Assembly: GCA_003168215.1 (NCBI GenBank)
Contig: PMSW01000110.1
Coordinates: 1-39,783, forward strand
Length of the DNA: 39,783 bases
Source: Actinomycetota bacterium
GTDB lineage: Bacteria; Actinomycetota; Actinomycetes; Streptosporangiales; Streptosporangiaceae
Direction of reading: 5' to 3'
In this document: one piece after another, positions 31,630 through 39,783 of the stretch
Position numbering within the stretch: position 1 is the stretch's first letter
Layout: the number at the start of each line of letters is the position of its first letter
The notes under the pieces: model-generated
Seen by the model: only the letters and a program-made list of their open reading frames with translations
Database searches by the model: none
Told to the model about the DNA's origin: nothing
Made by a program: the position numbers and the translations under genes

Positions 31630-33132
31630 TCATGAAATCCCCAGGTATGCCCGGATGATCTGGACCGCGATAGGCGCCGCGGCCGCGGCGCCGAAGCCGC
31701 CGCCCTTCACGATGACGCCGACGGCTATCGCTGGGTTGCTGGCCGGCGCAAAACAGGTGAAGACCGCGTCGTCCAGATTCGTATTGTTGACGCCATTCTG
31801 CGCCGTGCCCGTCTTGCCCGCGATCTCCACGCCCGCAATCCCCTGGTTGGCCGTTGCGTAGGCGGTGCCCGCCGGGTTCTGGGTGACGCTGATCATCATC
31901 GTCTTCATTTCGCTGGCTACCTGCGAGCTGACCGCACGGGACAGCACCGAGGGCCTGGCGGACTGCACCACGCTGAGGTCGGGGGCCTGTACCTGCTGAA
32001 CAAGGTACGGGGTCATCAGCGTGCCGTCATTCGCGATGGTGGCCGACAGCATCGCCTCTTGCAGCGGGGTCACCTCGTCGTCGAACTGGCCAATCGCCGA
32101 GAACGCGGTGAAGTCCGGGTTCGAGACCCTGGGGAAGACGCTCGCCGTGACCGGCAGCGGGACCGTCAGGTTCGGGTTGTTGAAGCCGAACTTATTCGCG
32201 TAGGCCCGCAGCACGCTGCCCCCCAGCTTCATGCCGAGATCGCCGAACGCCGTGTTGCAGGAGATCGTGAACGCGTAGATCAGCTGCGGATGCCCGTCTC
32301 CGCAGGCCTCGTTGTCGTCGTTGATCAGCACGTGGGTGGTGCCCGGCAGCTGGAGGTTGGTCGGCGCCGGCACGGTGGACTGCGGGCTGGCCACCTTGCC
32401 GGTGCCGAAGGCCGCCGAACCCGTCACTACCTTGAACGAGGATCCGGGCGGGAATGTCGCCTGGGTAGCCCGGTTGAGGAGGGGCTGCTGCGAGTCCTTC
32501 CGGTAGGCCAGGTCGATCTTGTTGAGCCGCCTGCCGCTGAGCGTGGCGTACCGGTTGGGATTGAATGTCGGGAAGGACGCCATCGCCAGGATGGCGCCGG
32601 TCTTCGGGTCGATCGCCACCGCGGCGGCCGGCCGGCCCTGCGCCTTCAGCGCGTTGTAGGCGGCCTGCTGGGCCTTGGGGCTGATCGTCAGGTAGACGGT
32701 GGCGCCAAGCCGGGGCTTGCCGGTGACCAGGTCGATCAGGTTGTGCACCGCAAGCCTCGGGTCCGTGCCCGCCAGCTCCTTGTTCTCCGCTTCCTCGATG
32801 CCGGCGGTGCCGCCGACCGACGGGCCGTAGATCGAGTCGTAGCCGGTCACCGGCGCGTAGACCGGCCCGAACGGGTAGTACCGGTGGTAGGTGCTGCCGC
32901 CCTTGCCCAGCCGCGACTCAGCGATCGTGGTCCCGCCAGTGGTGCCGCCCGCCGTCGCGCCGACCACGATCGAGCCGCGCTTGTACTGGAACTGCTCGTC
33001 GAAGATGCGGACGTTTCCCGGCCCGGACGCGAGGCTGGTGGCCTTGAAGGCCTGCACGTAGGTCACGTTGATCAGCAGCAGCGCGAACATCACCAGGCAG
33101 GCAAGGGAAAGGCGGAGCATGGCGCGGTTCAC
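31630..33132 (-). CDS. pbpA: Class B penicillin-binding protein (transpeptidase) PbpA
   Basis: This 500-residue enzyme cross-links peptidoglycan. It has an N-terminal membrane anchor (about 5-28), a dimerisation/pedestal region, and a transpeptidase domain with S231-x-x-K234 (FPPGSSFKVVTG), S291-C-N293 (TISCNTAF) and K440-T-G (AGKTGTAQ). All three catalytic motifs are intact. The family partner is the SEDS polymerase encoded 49 bases upstream. GTG start with GGAGG upstream. In mycobacteria PbpA is phosphorylated by PknB; the same operon holds that kinase here. Confidence 0.96.
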   Translation of the reverse strand: MNRAMLRLSLACLVMFALLLINVTYVQAFKATSLASGPGNVRIFDEQFQYKRGSIVVGATAGGTTGGTTIAESRLGKGGSTYHRYYPFGPVYAPVTGYDSIYGPSVGGTAGIEEAENKELAGTDPRLAVHNLIDLVTGKPRLGATVYLTISPKAQQAAYNALKAQGRPAAAVAIDPKTGAILAMASFPTFNPNRYATLSGRRLNKIDLAYRKDSQQPLLNRATQATFPPGSSFKVVTGSAAFGTGKVASPQSTVPAPTNLQLPGTTHVLINDDNEACGDGHPQLIYAFTISCNTAFGDLGMKLGGSVLRAYANKFGFNNPNLTVPLPVTASVFPRVSNPDFTAFSAIGQFDDEVTPLQEAMLSATIANDGTLMTPYLVQQVQAPDLSVVQSARPSVLSRAVSSQVASEMKTMMISVTQNPAGTAYATANQGIAGVEIAGKTGTAQNGVNNTNLDDAVFTCFAPASNPAIAVGVIVKGGGFGAAAAAPIAVQIIRAYLGIS

Positions 33133-33181
33133 CGGGCGCGCACCTCCCGGTGCGGCCGGCCTGCCGGGGCGCTCGCGGCCA

Positions 33182-34648
33182 TCATCGCGCCCGCACTATC
33201 TGCGTCATGCCCTCGTCCTGGATCGACTGCGGAGCAGGCCGCCGGGCAGTATCACTGATCCGCATCAGCAGGCCGATCATTGCCCAGCTGGCGAGCAGCG
33301 ATGAACCGCCCTGGGACATGAACGGCGTGGTGACGCCGGTGAGCGGGATCAGGCCAGTCACCCCGCCGACGATCACGAAGACCTGCAGCGCCAGCACGAA
33401 CGCGAGCCCGCCGGCCAGCAGCTTGGAGAAGGGATCGCGGACGCCGATGGCGGCCCGCAGCCCCCGCTGCACGAGCAGCCCGAAGATCAGCAGGATCGCC
33501 ATCAGCCCGGTCAGGCCGAGTTCCTCGCCGAACGCGGTGATGATGAAGTCGCTCTGCGCCAGCGGCGTGACGTACGGCTGGCCGTGGCCCAGGCCGGTGC
33601 CGAGGATGCCGCCGAAGCCCATTCCGTAGAGGCCCTGGGCGAGCTGGTAGGAGGAGACGCAGTGCACCTGCGCGGCCGTGCAGAACACGTTGGCGTGCGT
33701 GAGCGGGTGCAGCCAGGCCGTGAAACGGGCGCCGACGTGGCTGGACAGCTTGCTCGCCGCGTAGGTTCCGGCGGCGAAGAGGCCGACGCCGATCAGCAGC
33801 CACGAGGTCCGCTGGGTGGCGATGTAGATCATCGCGACGAACAGCCCGAAGAAGAGCGCGGACGTGCCGATGTCGGTCTCGAAGATCAGGATGAGCAGGC
33901 TGGCGCCCCAGGCGATCAGCACCGGGCCGAGATCGCGCGCCCGCGGCAGGTCGATCCCGAGCACCCGGCGGCCGGCCAGGGCGAGCACGTCCCGCTTGGC
34001 GACGAGGTAGCCGGCGAAGAAGATGGCCAGCGCCAGCTTGGCGAATTCCCCCGGCTGGATCGAGAATCCGCCGATTCTGATCCAGACCTTCGCGCCGTTC
34101 ACCACGCTCAGGCTGTCGGGCAGCACCGCCGGGATGGCCAGCAGCACGAGGCCGAGCGCGCCGAGGGTATAGGTGTACCGCTGCAGGATCCGCGGCTCCT
34201 TGATCACCACGAGGACCGCTATGAAGGCAGCGATTCCGGCTGCGCTGTACACCACCTGGTAGAGCGTCGTTGACGTATTCATGGTGGTGATCACGTTGCC
34301 GGGATTTCCGCCGCGCCCTGCCTCCTGGAGCCGGTAGATCATCACGATGCCCAGGCCGTTCAGGAGCGCGGCGAGCGGCAGCATCAGCGGGTCTGCCCAC
34401 GGTGCCAGCCGCCGGACGGCGATGTGCGCGACGAACACGAGGACGGCGAAAGCGGCACCATACTCCACCAGGCCGGCGGGCAGCTTGCCGTTCAGGCCGA
34501 GGCCGGCGCTGGCGTAGGCAGCCAGCACCACGCCCACCGCGAAGACCAGCATGAGCAGCTCGGTGCTGCGCCTGCCGCGGGGCATCGGGGCCGCAGCGGC
34601 GGGATCCGCCGCTGCCCCGGCGCCGGAATGAGTCGCGACGGCGGTCAT
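33182..34648 (-). CDS. rodA: SEDS glycosyltransferase RodA/FtsW-type
   Basis: This 488-residue membrane protein has ten or more transmembrane helices and polymerises lipid II into glycan strands. SEDS landmarks are WIRIGGFSIQPGEFAKLALAI-like helix 2-4 region (GGFSIQPGEFAKLAL) and PLAQSDFIITAFGEELGL near the end, with the conserved acidic residue. Its start overlaps the pstP stop (ATGA), showing translational coupling. In this operon the SEDS protein is usually named RodA (FtsW in some annotations); either label describes the same chemistry, and it works with PbpA. Confidence 0.95.
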   Translation of the reverse strand: MTAVATHSGAGAAADPAAAAPMPRGRRSTELLMLVFAVGVVLAAYASAGLGLNGKLPAGLVEYGAAFAVLVFVAHIAVRRLAPWADPLMLPLAALLNGLGIVMIYRLQEAGRGGNPGNVITTMNTSTTLYQVVYSAAGIAAFIAVLVVIKEPRILQRYTYTLGALGLVLLAIPAVLPDSLSVVNGAKVWIRIGGFSIQPGEFAKLALAIFFAGYLVAKRDVLALAGRRVLGIDLPRARDLGPVLIAWGASLLILIFETDIGTSALFFGLFVAMIYIATQRTSWLLIGVGLFAAGTYAASKLSSHVGARFTAWLHPLTHANVFCTAAQVHCVSSYQLAQGLYGMGFGGILGTGLGHGQPYVTPLAQSDFIITAFGEELGLTGLMAILLIFGLLVQRGLRAAIGVRDPFSKLLAGGLAFVLALQVFVIVGGVTGLIPLTGVTTPFMSQGGSSLLASWAMIGLLMRISDTARRPAPQSIQDEGMTQIVRAR

Positions 34649-36081
34649 CCGGACGCCCCTTGCGGCGGGCAGTAGCCGGGAACGGAGGGCTTCGGGCGGT
34701 AATGCGGGACGATCGTGTGCACGACCGTCTTGCCGTGCACCTTCTTCTTGACCTTGCGCGGCTTGGGCTTTCCGGCCGCCCACTTCTGCACCGCGGTGAA
34801 GGCCTGCTGGCACAGGTAGCCATGCCTGATATTCAGCACGATGCGGCGGGCATCAGCCAGCCCGGTCGCGGTGATCGTGGCCTCGACCTTCGGCGCATCG
34901 TTGGCGGGAACCCCGGACATCGGGATGCCGGTCCTGACGTACACGCTGGACAGGCTCATCCCGGCAACCCGCTCGTTGACGCCGCGGAAGATGGCGACCT
35001 GGCCGTCGGCCGCGCCGACGTAATACTGGCCCTGGGTGTAGCGCCAGGCCGCGTAGCCGCCGCCGGCGATCAGCAGCAGCAGGACCACGAGGATGGATGT
35101 GACGACGGGCCAGCGCCGCGCCCACCTCCCGTCGTCCTCGTCGTCCTCGAGAAAGTCGTCATCGTCCAGCACCGCCGGCCGCCGGCCGTCGCCCCGCTGG
35201 CCGTCGCCGAAGTCGGCCGCCGGCCCTGGCAAAGGTGAGACCTGCGTGAGCTGGTGCGCGCGCCCGGCCGGGCTGTCGGTGCGCACCGGGTGGCCGCCGT
35301 CGCCGTTCGATGCGGCGCCCACGATGACCGGGGCCTGGCCGGGCGCCGCCGGATCGGTGGCGGTATCGACCACGTCAGCGACAATGCAGGTGATGTTGTC
35401 CGGGCCGCCGCCGCGGATGGCGAGCTCGATCAGCTGGATGACCGCGTCGTCCCGGTCGGCAAAGGTGACCAGGGTCTTGTGCAGGGTCTGCTCGGTGACG
35501 ACATCGGACAGCCCGTCGGAGCAGAGCATGTACCGGTCGCCCAGCCTGACCTCGAGGATCGACAGGTCAGGCTCAGCCTCGGTCCGGCCGTCAAGCGCCC
35601 GCAGCAGCAGCGACCGCTGCGGATGGGCGGCGGCGGCCTCCGGGGTCAGCCTGCCGTCGTCCACCAGCGACTGGACCAGCGTGTGGTCGCGGGTGATCTG
35701 ATGGAAATCGCCGTCGCGTAGCAGGTAGGCCCGTGAGTCGCCGATATGGCAGAGCGCGACGCTCGCGCCGCGCCACAGCATGGCGGTGAGCGTGGTGCCC
35801 ATGCCCTCGACCGCCGGGTCGGCCGCGCTCATCTCGTGCAGCGTGGTGTTGGCCGCGGCGACCGCGGTGGCCAGCGGATCAATCAGGTCGGTACCTGGCA
35901 TCTCATGATCGAGCCCGGCGAGGGCGGAGATGGCCACGGCACTAGCCACCTCACCGGCGGCATGGCCGCCCATGCCATCGGCGATGGCGAGCAGGCGCGG
36001 GCCGGCGTACGCCGAGTCCTCGTTGCCTTCCCGGAGGAGCCCGACGTCTGAGCGGACCGAGTAGCGGAGTGCAAGCGTCAT
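34645..36081 (-). CDS. pstP: PP2C-type Ser/Thr phosphatase PstP
   Basis: This 478-residue protein reverses PknB phosphorylation. The PP2C domain (1-237) has the metal-binding acidic residues E21-D22 (GNEDSAY), D35-G36 (ADGMGGHA), D189-G (CSDGLSD) and D228-N (GGPDNIT). A linker rich in Asp (about 305-318) leads to one transmembrane helix (about 325-346) and an extracytoplasmic domain of about 130 residues that ends in a basic KPRKVKKKVHGK stretch. Starts and stops overlap both neighbours as ATGA, so fhaB, pstP and rodA are tightly coupled. Confidence 0.96.
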   Translation of the reverse strand: MTLALRYSVRSDVGLLREGNEDSAYAGPRLLAIADGMGGHAAGEVASAVAISALAGLDHEMPGTDLIDPLATAVAAANTTLHEMSAADPAVEGMGTTLTAMLWRGASVALCHIGDSRAYLLRDGDFHQITRDHTLVQSLVDDGRLTPEAAAAHPQRSLLLRALDGRTEAEPDLSILEVRLGDRYMLCSDGLSDVVTEQTLHKTLVTFADRDDAVIQLIELAIRGGGPDNITCIVADVVDTATDPAAPGQAPVIVGAASNGDGGHPVRTDSPAGRAHQLTQVSPLPGPAADFGDGQRGDGRRPAVLDDDDFLEDDEDDGRWARRWPVVTSILVVLLLLIAGGGYAAWRYTQGQYYVGAADGQVAIFRGVNERVAGMSLSSVYVRTGIPMSGVPANDAPKVEATITATGLADARRIVLNIRHGYLCQQAFTAVQKWAAGKPKPRKVKKKVHGKTVVHTIVPHYRPKPSVPGYCPPQGASG

Positions 36082-36581
36082 CTGCGCAGTTCCAGAACGG
36101 TTTTGCCGATGCGGATCGGCACGCCGACCGGCACCGGGGTCGGCTGGGTTACCTTCTGGCGATCAAGGTAGGTGCCGTTGGTCGAGCCGAGGTCCTCGAC
36201 AATCCACTGACCATCCTGCGGGAACAGCCGGGCATGTCGGCTTGAAGCGTAGTCATCGGTCAGCACGAGTGTTGCGTCATTCGCGCGACCGATAGTGATT
36301 TGCTGATCTGCGAGGCCCATGCGTGTTCCGGCCAGGTCGCCTCCGGTCACCAGCAGCTGCTGCGGTGCCCCCCGCCCGGCCCGCCCGGCCCGGGACGGCT
36401 TTGCGGGCTTCGCAGGCTGGGCCGGCCTGGACCGCGACGGCTGCCGCTTCCGGCCCTGCCTGCGGCCGCTAGCGGAAGAGCCGGACAGGTCAGTGCGCAC
36501 GACCCCCACGGCGGCGATGACGAAGAGCCAGAGGACGGCGAGGAACGCCAGCCTGATGAGGATGAGGGTAAGCGCATTCAT
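36078..36581 (-). CDS. fhaB: FHA-domain protein FhaB (FipA-like)
   Basis: This 167-residue protein has an N-terminal transmembrane helix (about 5-27), a basic Pro/Arg/Ala linker, and a C-terminal FHA domain with ITIGRAND, SSRHARLF and DLGSTNGTYLD, which binds phosphothreonine. In mycobacteria the homologue links the division machinery to PknA/PknB signalling. The stop overlaps the pstP start (ATGA). The SD is weak (GAGGA about 11 bases upstream). Confidence 0.95.
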   Translation of the reverse strand: MNALTLILIRLAFLAVLWLFVIAAVGVVRTDLSGSSASGRRQGRKRQPSRSRPAQPAKPAKPSRAGRAGRGAPQQLLVTGGDLAGTRMGLADQQITIGRANDATLVLTDDYASSRHARLFPQDGQWIVEDLGSTNGTYLDRQKVTQPTPVPVGVPIRIGKTVLELRR

Positions 36582-36665
36582 CTGGTCATATGTCCTCGGT
36601 GGCCGTTGCTGCCCCTGCTGCTGCGTAGGCGCCGCGGCGCGGATGGGTCGTCGATGGGCGAGGTG

Positions 36666-37421
36666 TCAGTAAATTCCATCCCGGCGGAAGACAAGGGTGG
36701 TGCGGCCCAGGGTGACGCGCGTGCCGTCCGTCAGGGAGACGCGCCGCACCGGCTGCCCGTTGACGAAAGTGCCGTTGGTGGATCCTAGGTCGACGAGCAC
36801 GACCTCGCCGTCCTCGACGCGCAGCTCGGCGTGGTGGCGTGACACACCCGGATCAACCAGGCGCAGGTCACAGTCCGTGCCGCGGCCGAGTATGGTCAGC
36901 GGCGCGCTGAGTTCGTAGGTGCGTTGCGTGTTCCCGTCCGCCCCGGGCTCCGGGCCGGAGACCAGCAGCCTCGGCGCGCCGGTGAAGCTGCCCGGCGGGT
37001 GCGGAAGATCGCTCGCGGGCCTGCGGATCTCGCCGTCCTCGACGGTCGTGCCGCGGATCACGCCCGAGCGGATCCTGAAGGTGCCGGTGGTCAGGTCCGG
37101 CACCCCTTCGAATCGCATCCGCACCGGCCCCACGAAGGAGTACCCCTGCTCTCTGGCGTGCTCGCGGGCCAATGTGGCCAGCTCGATACCGAGGCTGTCG
37201 GCATAGACCTCAAGGCGCTCGTGATCGGTATCCGCCAGTTCGACAACGAAATCGTTCGGCACCAGCGTCCGGCCCTGCGCGACGATCGCTGCGCGGTCAT
37301 CCATCTCGCGCTGCACCGCGCTGGCAACCTCCACAGGCTGCAGCTCGGATTTGAACGCCCGCGCGAAGGCACCCTCGACCATCCCCTCGAGCCTGTGCTC
37401 GAAGCGTTGCAGAACTCCCAC
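36666..37421 (-). CDS. fhaA: FHA-domain protein FhaA
   Basis: This 251-residue protein has an N-terminal DUF3662 domain (about 1-115, VLQRFEHRLEGMVEGAFARAF), a middle linker, and a C-terminal FHA domain (LTILGRGTDCDL, VSRHHAELR, LGSTNGTFVN) that reads phosphothreonine. In mycobacteria it binds phosphorylated MviN and restrains peptidoglycan synthesis. The GTG at 37421 has GGAGG about 7 bases upstream and matches the family start. It is the first gene of the operon, divergent from tRNA-Leu, as in Mycobacterium tuberculosis. Confidence 0.95.
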   Translation of the reverse strand: MGVLQRFEHRLEGMVEGAFARAFKSELQPVEVASAVQREMDDRAAIVAQGRTLVPNDFVVELADTDHERLEVYADSLGIELATLAREHAREQGYSFVGPVRMRFEGVPDLTTGTFRIRSGVIRGTTVEDGEIRRPASDLPHPPGSFTGAPRLLVSGPEPGADGNTQRTYELSAPLTILGRGTDCDLRLVDPGVSRHHAELRVEDGEVVLVDLGSTNGTFVNGQPVRRVSLTDGTRVTLGRTTLVFRRDGIY

Positions 37422-37486
37422 CGGGGCACCTCCTTCCGTGCTTCCATCCGATCGTATCGGCGACGTAGGGCAGTTTGAGGACGTGC

Positions 37487-37492
37487 TAACCT
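37487..37492 (+). promoter_or_regulatory. Tentative -10 element of tRNA-Leu
   Basis: TAACCT lies 14 bases before the mature tRNA 5' end, so transcription would start 7-8 bases upstream of it. No good -35 is seen at the proper distance. A leftward promoter for fhaA must share this gap but was not resolved. Confidence 0.35.
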
Positions 37493-37506
37493 GACTGCCT
37501 CGCCCA

Positions 37507-37589
37507 GGGCGGGTGGCGGAACGGCAGACGCGCACGGTTCAGGTCCGTGTGTCCGAAAGGACGTGAGGGTTCAAATCCCTCCTCGCCCA
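37507..37589 (+). tRNA. tRNA-Leu (anticodon CAG)
   Basis: The 83-base type II tRNA folds fully: acceptor GGGCGGG (37507-37513) with CTCGCCC (37582-37588), one G-U pair; D stem GCG/CGC; anticodon stem CACGG/CCGTG with loop TTCAGGT and anticodon CAG (37540-37542); long variable arm GTCC-GAAA-GGAC; T arm GAGGG/CCCTC with loop TTCAAAT; discriminator A37589. CCA is not encoded. It reads CTG, the main leucine codon here. Location beside fhaA is conserved in actinomycetes. Confidence 0.97.
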
Positions 37590-37706
37590 CACCTCCTGGC
37601 CTCGTATTTCCCCCCTTCCTGCCCGCATGGTGCGCTGGCCCGCAGCCTAAGCGCCGGCGGGTTCCCTGTCACGGCACCCAGATCACTGCCCTGGCACCAT
37701 TGTCTC

Positions 37707-38708
37707 GTGACCGGGGCAGCTGCGATGCAGGATCAGGCCAGGCGGATCGCCGCCGATGTGCTCTTCCCGGCGGCGATGGATACCGATGCAGGCGACCGGG
37801 TGCCCGCCAGTCATCTGGACCTGCTGGCCGCCGAGGGCTTCTACGGCCTGGCCGGCCCCCCGGCCGAGGCCGGGGCGGGCATCGACGCCGCGGCCGCGTG
37901 CCGGGTGATCGAGATCCTGGCCGGCGGGTGCCTGGCCACGACCTTCGTCTGGCTGCAGCATCACAGCGCAGTGCGGGCTGCCAGCGCGGCAGGCACCCGG
38001 CTGCGCGAGGAATGGCTCGGCCCGCTATGCCGTGGCGTCCGCCGCTGCGGGATAGCACTCGGCGGCGCGCTGCCGGGTCCGCCGTTGCTCCGGGCCCGCC
38101 CGGTCGCGGGCGGCTACCTGCTGGACGGCACCTCGCCATGGGTAACCGGCTGGGGCCTGGTGGACACGCTCTATACCGCCGCCAGGGACGAGCGGGACAA
38201 CGTCGTGACGGCCCTGGTGTCCGCTACGCCGGGCACGACCCTGTCCGCAGAGCCGCTCCGGATGGTGGCCGTCAATGCAAGCTGCACCGCCGCGGTGCGG
38301 TTTGACGGTCACTTCGTGACCGGCGACCGGGTCACCGCCGTGCTGCCGTATCGCGAATGGCTGGCGCGGGATGCGATGAACCTGCGGGCCAATGGCTCAC
38401 TGGCGCTGGGGGTGGCAGGCCGCTGCTGTGCGCTTATCGGCCCGAGCCCGCTGGACGGCGAGCTCGCCATGCGGCGCGCCGCCCTCGACGCGGCAGCGCC
38501 TGCGCAGATGGCCGCTGCCCGGGCGGCCGCATCGGACCTTGCCATGCGCGCGGCCGCCGCCCTCGTCACGGTCCAGGGCAGCCGCGCGATCCTGGCCGGG
38601 CAGCATGCCCAGCGGCTAGCACGCGAAGCCCTCTTCCTGCTCGTCTTCGCCTCTCGTCCCGCCATCAAGGAGTGCCTTTCCGGGCGCCTCACCAGGGCCG
38701 TGAGCTAG
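37707..38708 (+). CDS. Acyl-CoA dehydrogenase-family protein
   Basis: This 333-residue protein has the acyl-CoA dehydrogenase layout: an N-terminal helical domain, a middle beta domain with GGYLLDGTSPWVTGWGLVDTLYTAA (FAD-contact strand) and TLSAEPLRMVAVNASCTAAVRFDG, and a C-terminal helical bundle. It is shorter than typical members (about 380), and I cannot identify the catalytic glutamate, so it may oxidise another substrate or be non-catalytic. Starts at GTG 37707 and ATG 37725 are both plausible; further upstream the frame overlaps the tRNA. A hairpin follows. Confidence 0.85.
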   Translation: MTGAAAMQDQARRIAADVLFPAAMDTDAGDRVPASHLDLLAAEGFYGLAGPPAEAGAGIDAAAACRVIEILAGGCLATTFVWLQHHSAVRAASAAGTRLREEWLGPLCRGVRRCGIALGGALPGPPLLRARPVAGGYLLDGTSPWVTGWGLVDTLYTAARDERDNVVTALVSATPGTTLSAEPLRMVAVNASCTAAVRFDGHFVTGDRVTAVLPYREWLARDAMNLRANGSLALGVAGRCCALIGPSPLDGELAMRRAALDAAAPAQMAAARAAASDLAMRAAAALVTVQGSRAILAGQHAQRLAREALFLLVFASRPAIKECLSGRLTRAVS

Positions 38709-38746
38709 CGCCAGGCACGGTGCGGGCGCCCCGGGCGCCAGGTGGT

Positions 38747-38765
38747 CCCGCGCTGGTGGCGCGGG
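38747..38765 (+). terminator. 7-bp GC-rich hairpin
   Basis: CCCGCGC (38747-38753) pairs with GCGCGGG (38759-38765) around TGGTG, 39 bases after the acyl-CoA dehydrogenase-like stop and 54 bases before the glycosylase start. Confidence 0.5.
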
Positions 38766-38818
38766 TGATCCCGGGCCGGTAATGCCGCGCATCCGCTTTC
38801 GCAAGGCAGAATTGAGGC

Positions 38819-39700
38819 GTGCCGGAACTTCCAGAGGTAGAGGCACTCGCAGCCGATCTGCGGGAGCGTGCCGTGGGCCGCGTCATCGACCGCGGCGATG
38901 TCGCGGAGATCGCCGTGCTGAAGACCTACGATCCGCCGCTGACCGCACTGCGCGGCCGGACGATCACGGCGACCGGGCGCTACGGCAAGTTCCTTGACCT
39001 GGTGACGGAGCAGGAACCGGGCGGCGGGCCTGTACTGCATCTCATCACCCACCTGGCCCGGGCAGGCTGGCTGCGGTGGCGGGGAAAACTGCCGCCGCAG
39101 CCGCCCCGGCCCGGCCGGGGACCGCTGGCGTTCCGGCTCCGGTTCACCGACGGGGCCGGCTTCGATCTCACCGAGGCGGGCACCCGCAAGCGCCTGGCGG
39201 TATACCTGGTCACCGACCCGGCAGCCATTCCTGGCATCGCGGCACTCGGGCCTGATCCGCTCGATCCGTCCTTCACGGCCGGCACGCTGGCCGGGATACT
39301 TGCCGGGCGCAGGACGCAGATCAAGGGCGTCCTGCGGGACCAGAAGATCATCGCCGGCATCGGCAACGCATACTCCGACGAGGTCCTGCACGCCGCGAAG
39401 ATGTCGCCCTTCCGGCTGGCCGCCAGCCTGACCGGCGATGACGTCGCCGCCTTGCATGCCGTGATCGTCGGCACCTTGCGGGACGCGATCGCGCGGTCCG
39501 ACGGCCTGGCCGCCGGGGACCTGAAGAAGGAGAAGAAGGCCGGGCTGCGCGTGCACGGCCGGGCCGGCCAGCCGTGCACGGTGTGCGGAGACACGATCCG
39601 CGAGGTGTCGTTCGCCGACTCTGCGCTGCAGTACTGCCCGACCTGCCAGACCGGCGGCAAGCCGCTGGCGGACCGCCGGATGTCGCGGCTGCTCAAGTAG
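38819..39700 (+). CDS. Fpg/Nei-family DNA glycosylase/AP lyase
   Basis: This 293-residue repair enzyme removes oxidised bases and nicks the abasic site. After removal of the first residue the N-terminus is P-E-L-P-E, with catalytic Pro2 and Glu3; K57 sits in GRYGKFLDL; the H2TH region has GVLRDQKIIAGIGNAYSDEVL; and a C-terminal zinc finger has C253-x2-C256-x16-C273-x2-C276. All key residues are intact. The GTG start is fixed by the PELPE motif. The insertion-free, KKEKKAGL-containing form is closest to actinobacterial Fpg/Nei paralogues; Fpg or Nei specificity cannot be decided. Confidence 0.95.
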   Translation: MPELPEVEALAADLRERAVGRVIDRGDVAEIAVLKTYDPPLTALRGRTITATGRYGKFLDLVTEQEPGGGPVLHLITHLARAGWLRWRGKLPPQPPRPGRGPLAFRLRFTDGAGFDLTEAGTRKRLAVYLVTDPAAIPGIAALGPDPLDPSFTAGTLAGILAGRRTQIKGVLRDQKIIAGIGNAYSDEVLHAAKMSPFRLAASLTGDDVAALHAVIVGTLRDAIARSDGLAAGDLKKEKKAGLRVHGRAGQPCTVCGDTIREVSFADSALQYCPTCQTGGKPLADRRMSRLLK

Positions 39701-39754
39701 CGGCGCCCGGATCCGCCCGGACCCGCGTGGCTCCGGCCGCGGCCTTGCTTCCCG

Positions 39755-39783
39755 TTAAGCCACCGGAGATTAAGCCACCGGAG
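39755..39783. repeat. 14-bp direct repeat at the window edge
   Basis: TTAAGCCACCGGAG occurs at 39755-39768 and 39770-39783 (15-bp period) and is cut by the end of the window, so more copies may follow. Confidence 0.75.

Noticed and set aside
33252-34823. 523-codon frame across rodA
   Set aside because: Arg/Pro/His-rich shadow; the SEDS motifs lie in the other frame, which also overlaps pstP as ATGA.
37563-37706. N-terminal extension of the acyl-CoA dehydrogenase-like protein
   Set aside because: The extended frame starts inside the tRNA-Leu gene and has no family similarity.
1-39783. Prophage, integrative element or insertion sequence
   Set aside because: No transposase, integrase, terminal repeats or phage structural genes were seen; the tRNA-Leu has no duplicated 3' end nearby that would mark an attachment site.

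Overview
The window is about 70% GC nearly throughout. It carries the fhaA-fhaB-pstP-rodA-pbpA-pknB cell-wall signalling operon beside tRNA-Leu(CAG), followed by crgA, a rhomboid protease and ppiA. That arrangement, SD-type GTG starts, leaderless genes and F420-type enzymes point to the chromosome of a high-GC actinomycete (Actinomycetia). The single kinase gene (no pknA) resembles Streptomyces and its relatives more than Mycobacterium. I cannot fix genus or family.

Layout. 1-2300: ArsR regulator and SRPBCC pair, then an APH-type phosphotransferase. 2300-5600: DUF2332 protein, ANT-type nucleotidyltransferase, MFS exporter with a palindrome over its promoter. 5700-7830: Fur-family regulator and haem catalase operon ending in a long terminator hairpin. 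7987-9387: secreted GH79-like glycosidase with low GC and four TTA codons. 9475-12363: PPOX/F420-type oxidoreductase, MFS transporter, and a Ros/MucR-finger protein with three HTH repeats. 12460-14121: secreted GH26-like glycosidase preceded by a c-di-AMP (ydaO-type) riboswitch. 14386-18208: two SAM methyltransferases, a second APH protein, an N-terminally short GNAT and an orphan DNA methyltransferase. 18519-20934: small membrane protein, RDD and DUF2752 membrane proteins, GH18-like secreted protein. 21100-25300: malic enzyme, small secreted protein, Nudix hydrolase, a 72-residue protein divergent from a minimal GntR regulator, and a methyltransferase. 25358-27731: ATP-dependent DNA ligase and a repeat-rich membrane-anchored protein. 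27924-37589: conserved division and cell-wall block ending at tRNA-Leu. 37707-39700: acyl-CoA dehydrogenase-like protein and an Fpg/Nei DNA glycosylase.

How it works together. The right third is core: FhaA and FhaB (FHA adaptors), PstP (phosphatase), RodA and PbpA (glycan polymerase and transpeptidase) and PknB (PASTA kinase) form one leftward, translationally coupled operon governing peptidoglycan synthesis; CrgA links it to septation. The left two thirds are accessory: small regulator/effector pairs, exporters, antibiotic-modifying-type enzymes and three secreted glycosidases. The most striking regulatory element is the c-di-AMP riboswitch in front of the GH26-like gene, which ties a secreted glycosidase to a nucleotide that controls wall turnover and osmotic balance in actinomycetes. 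No insertion sequence, integrase, CRISPR array or rRNA was seen.
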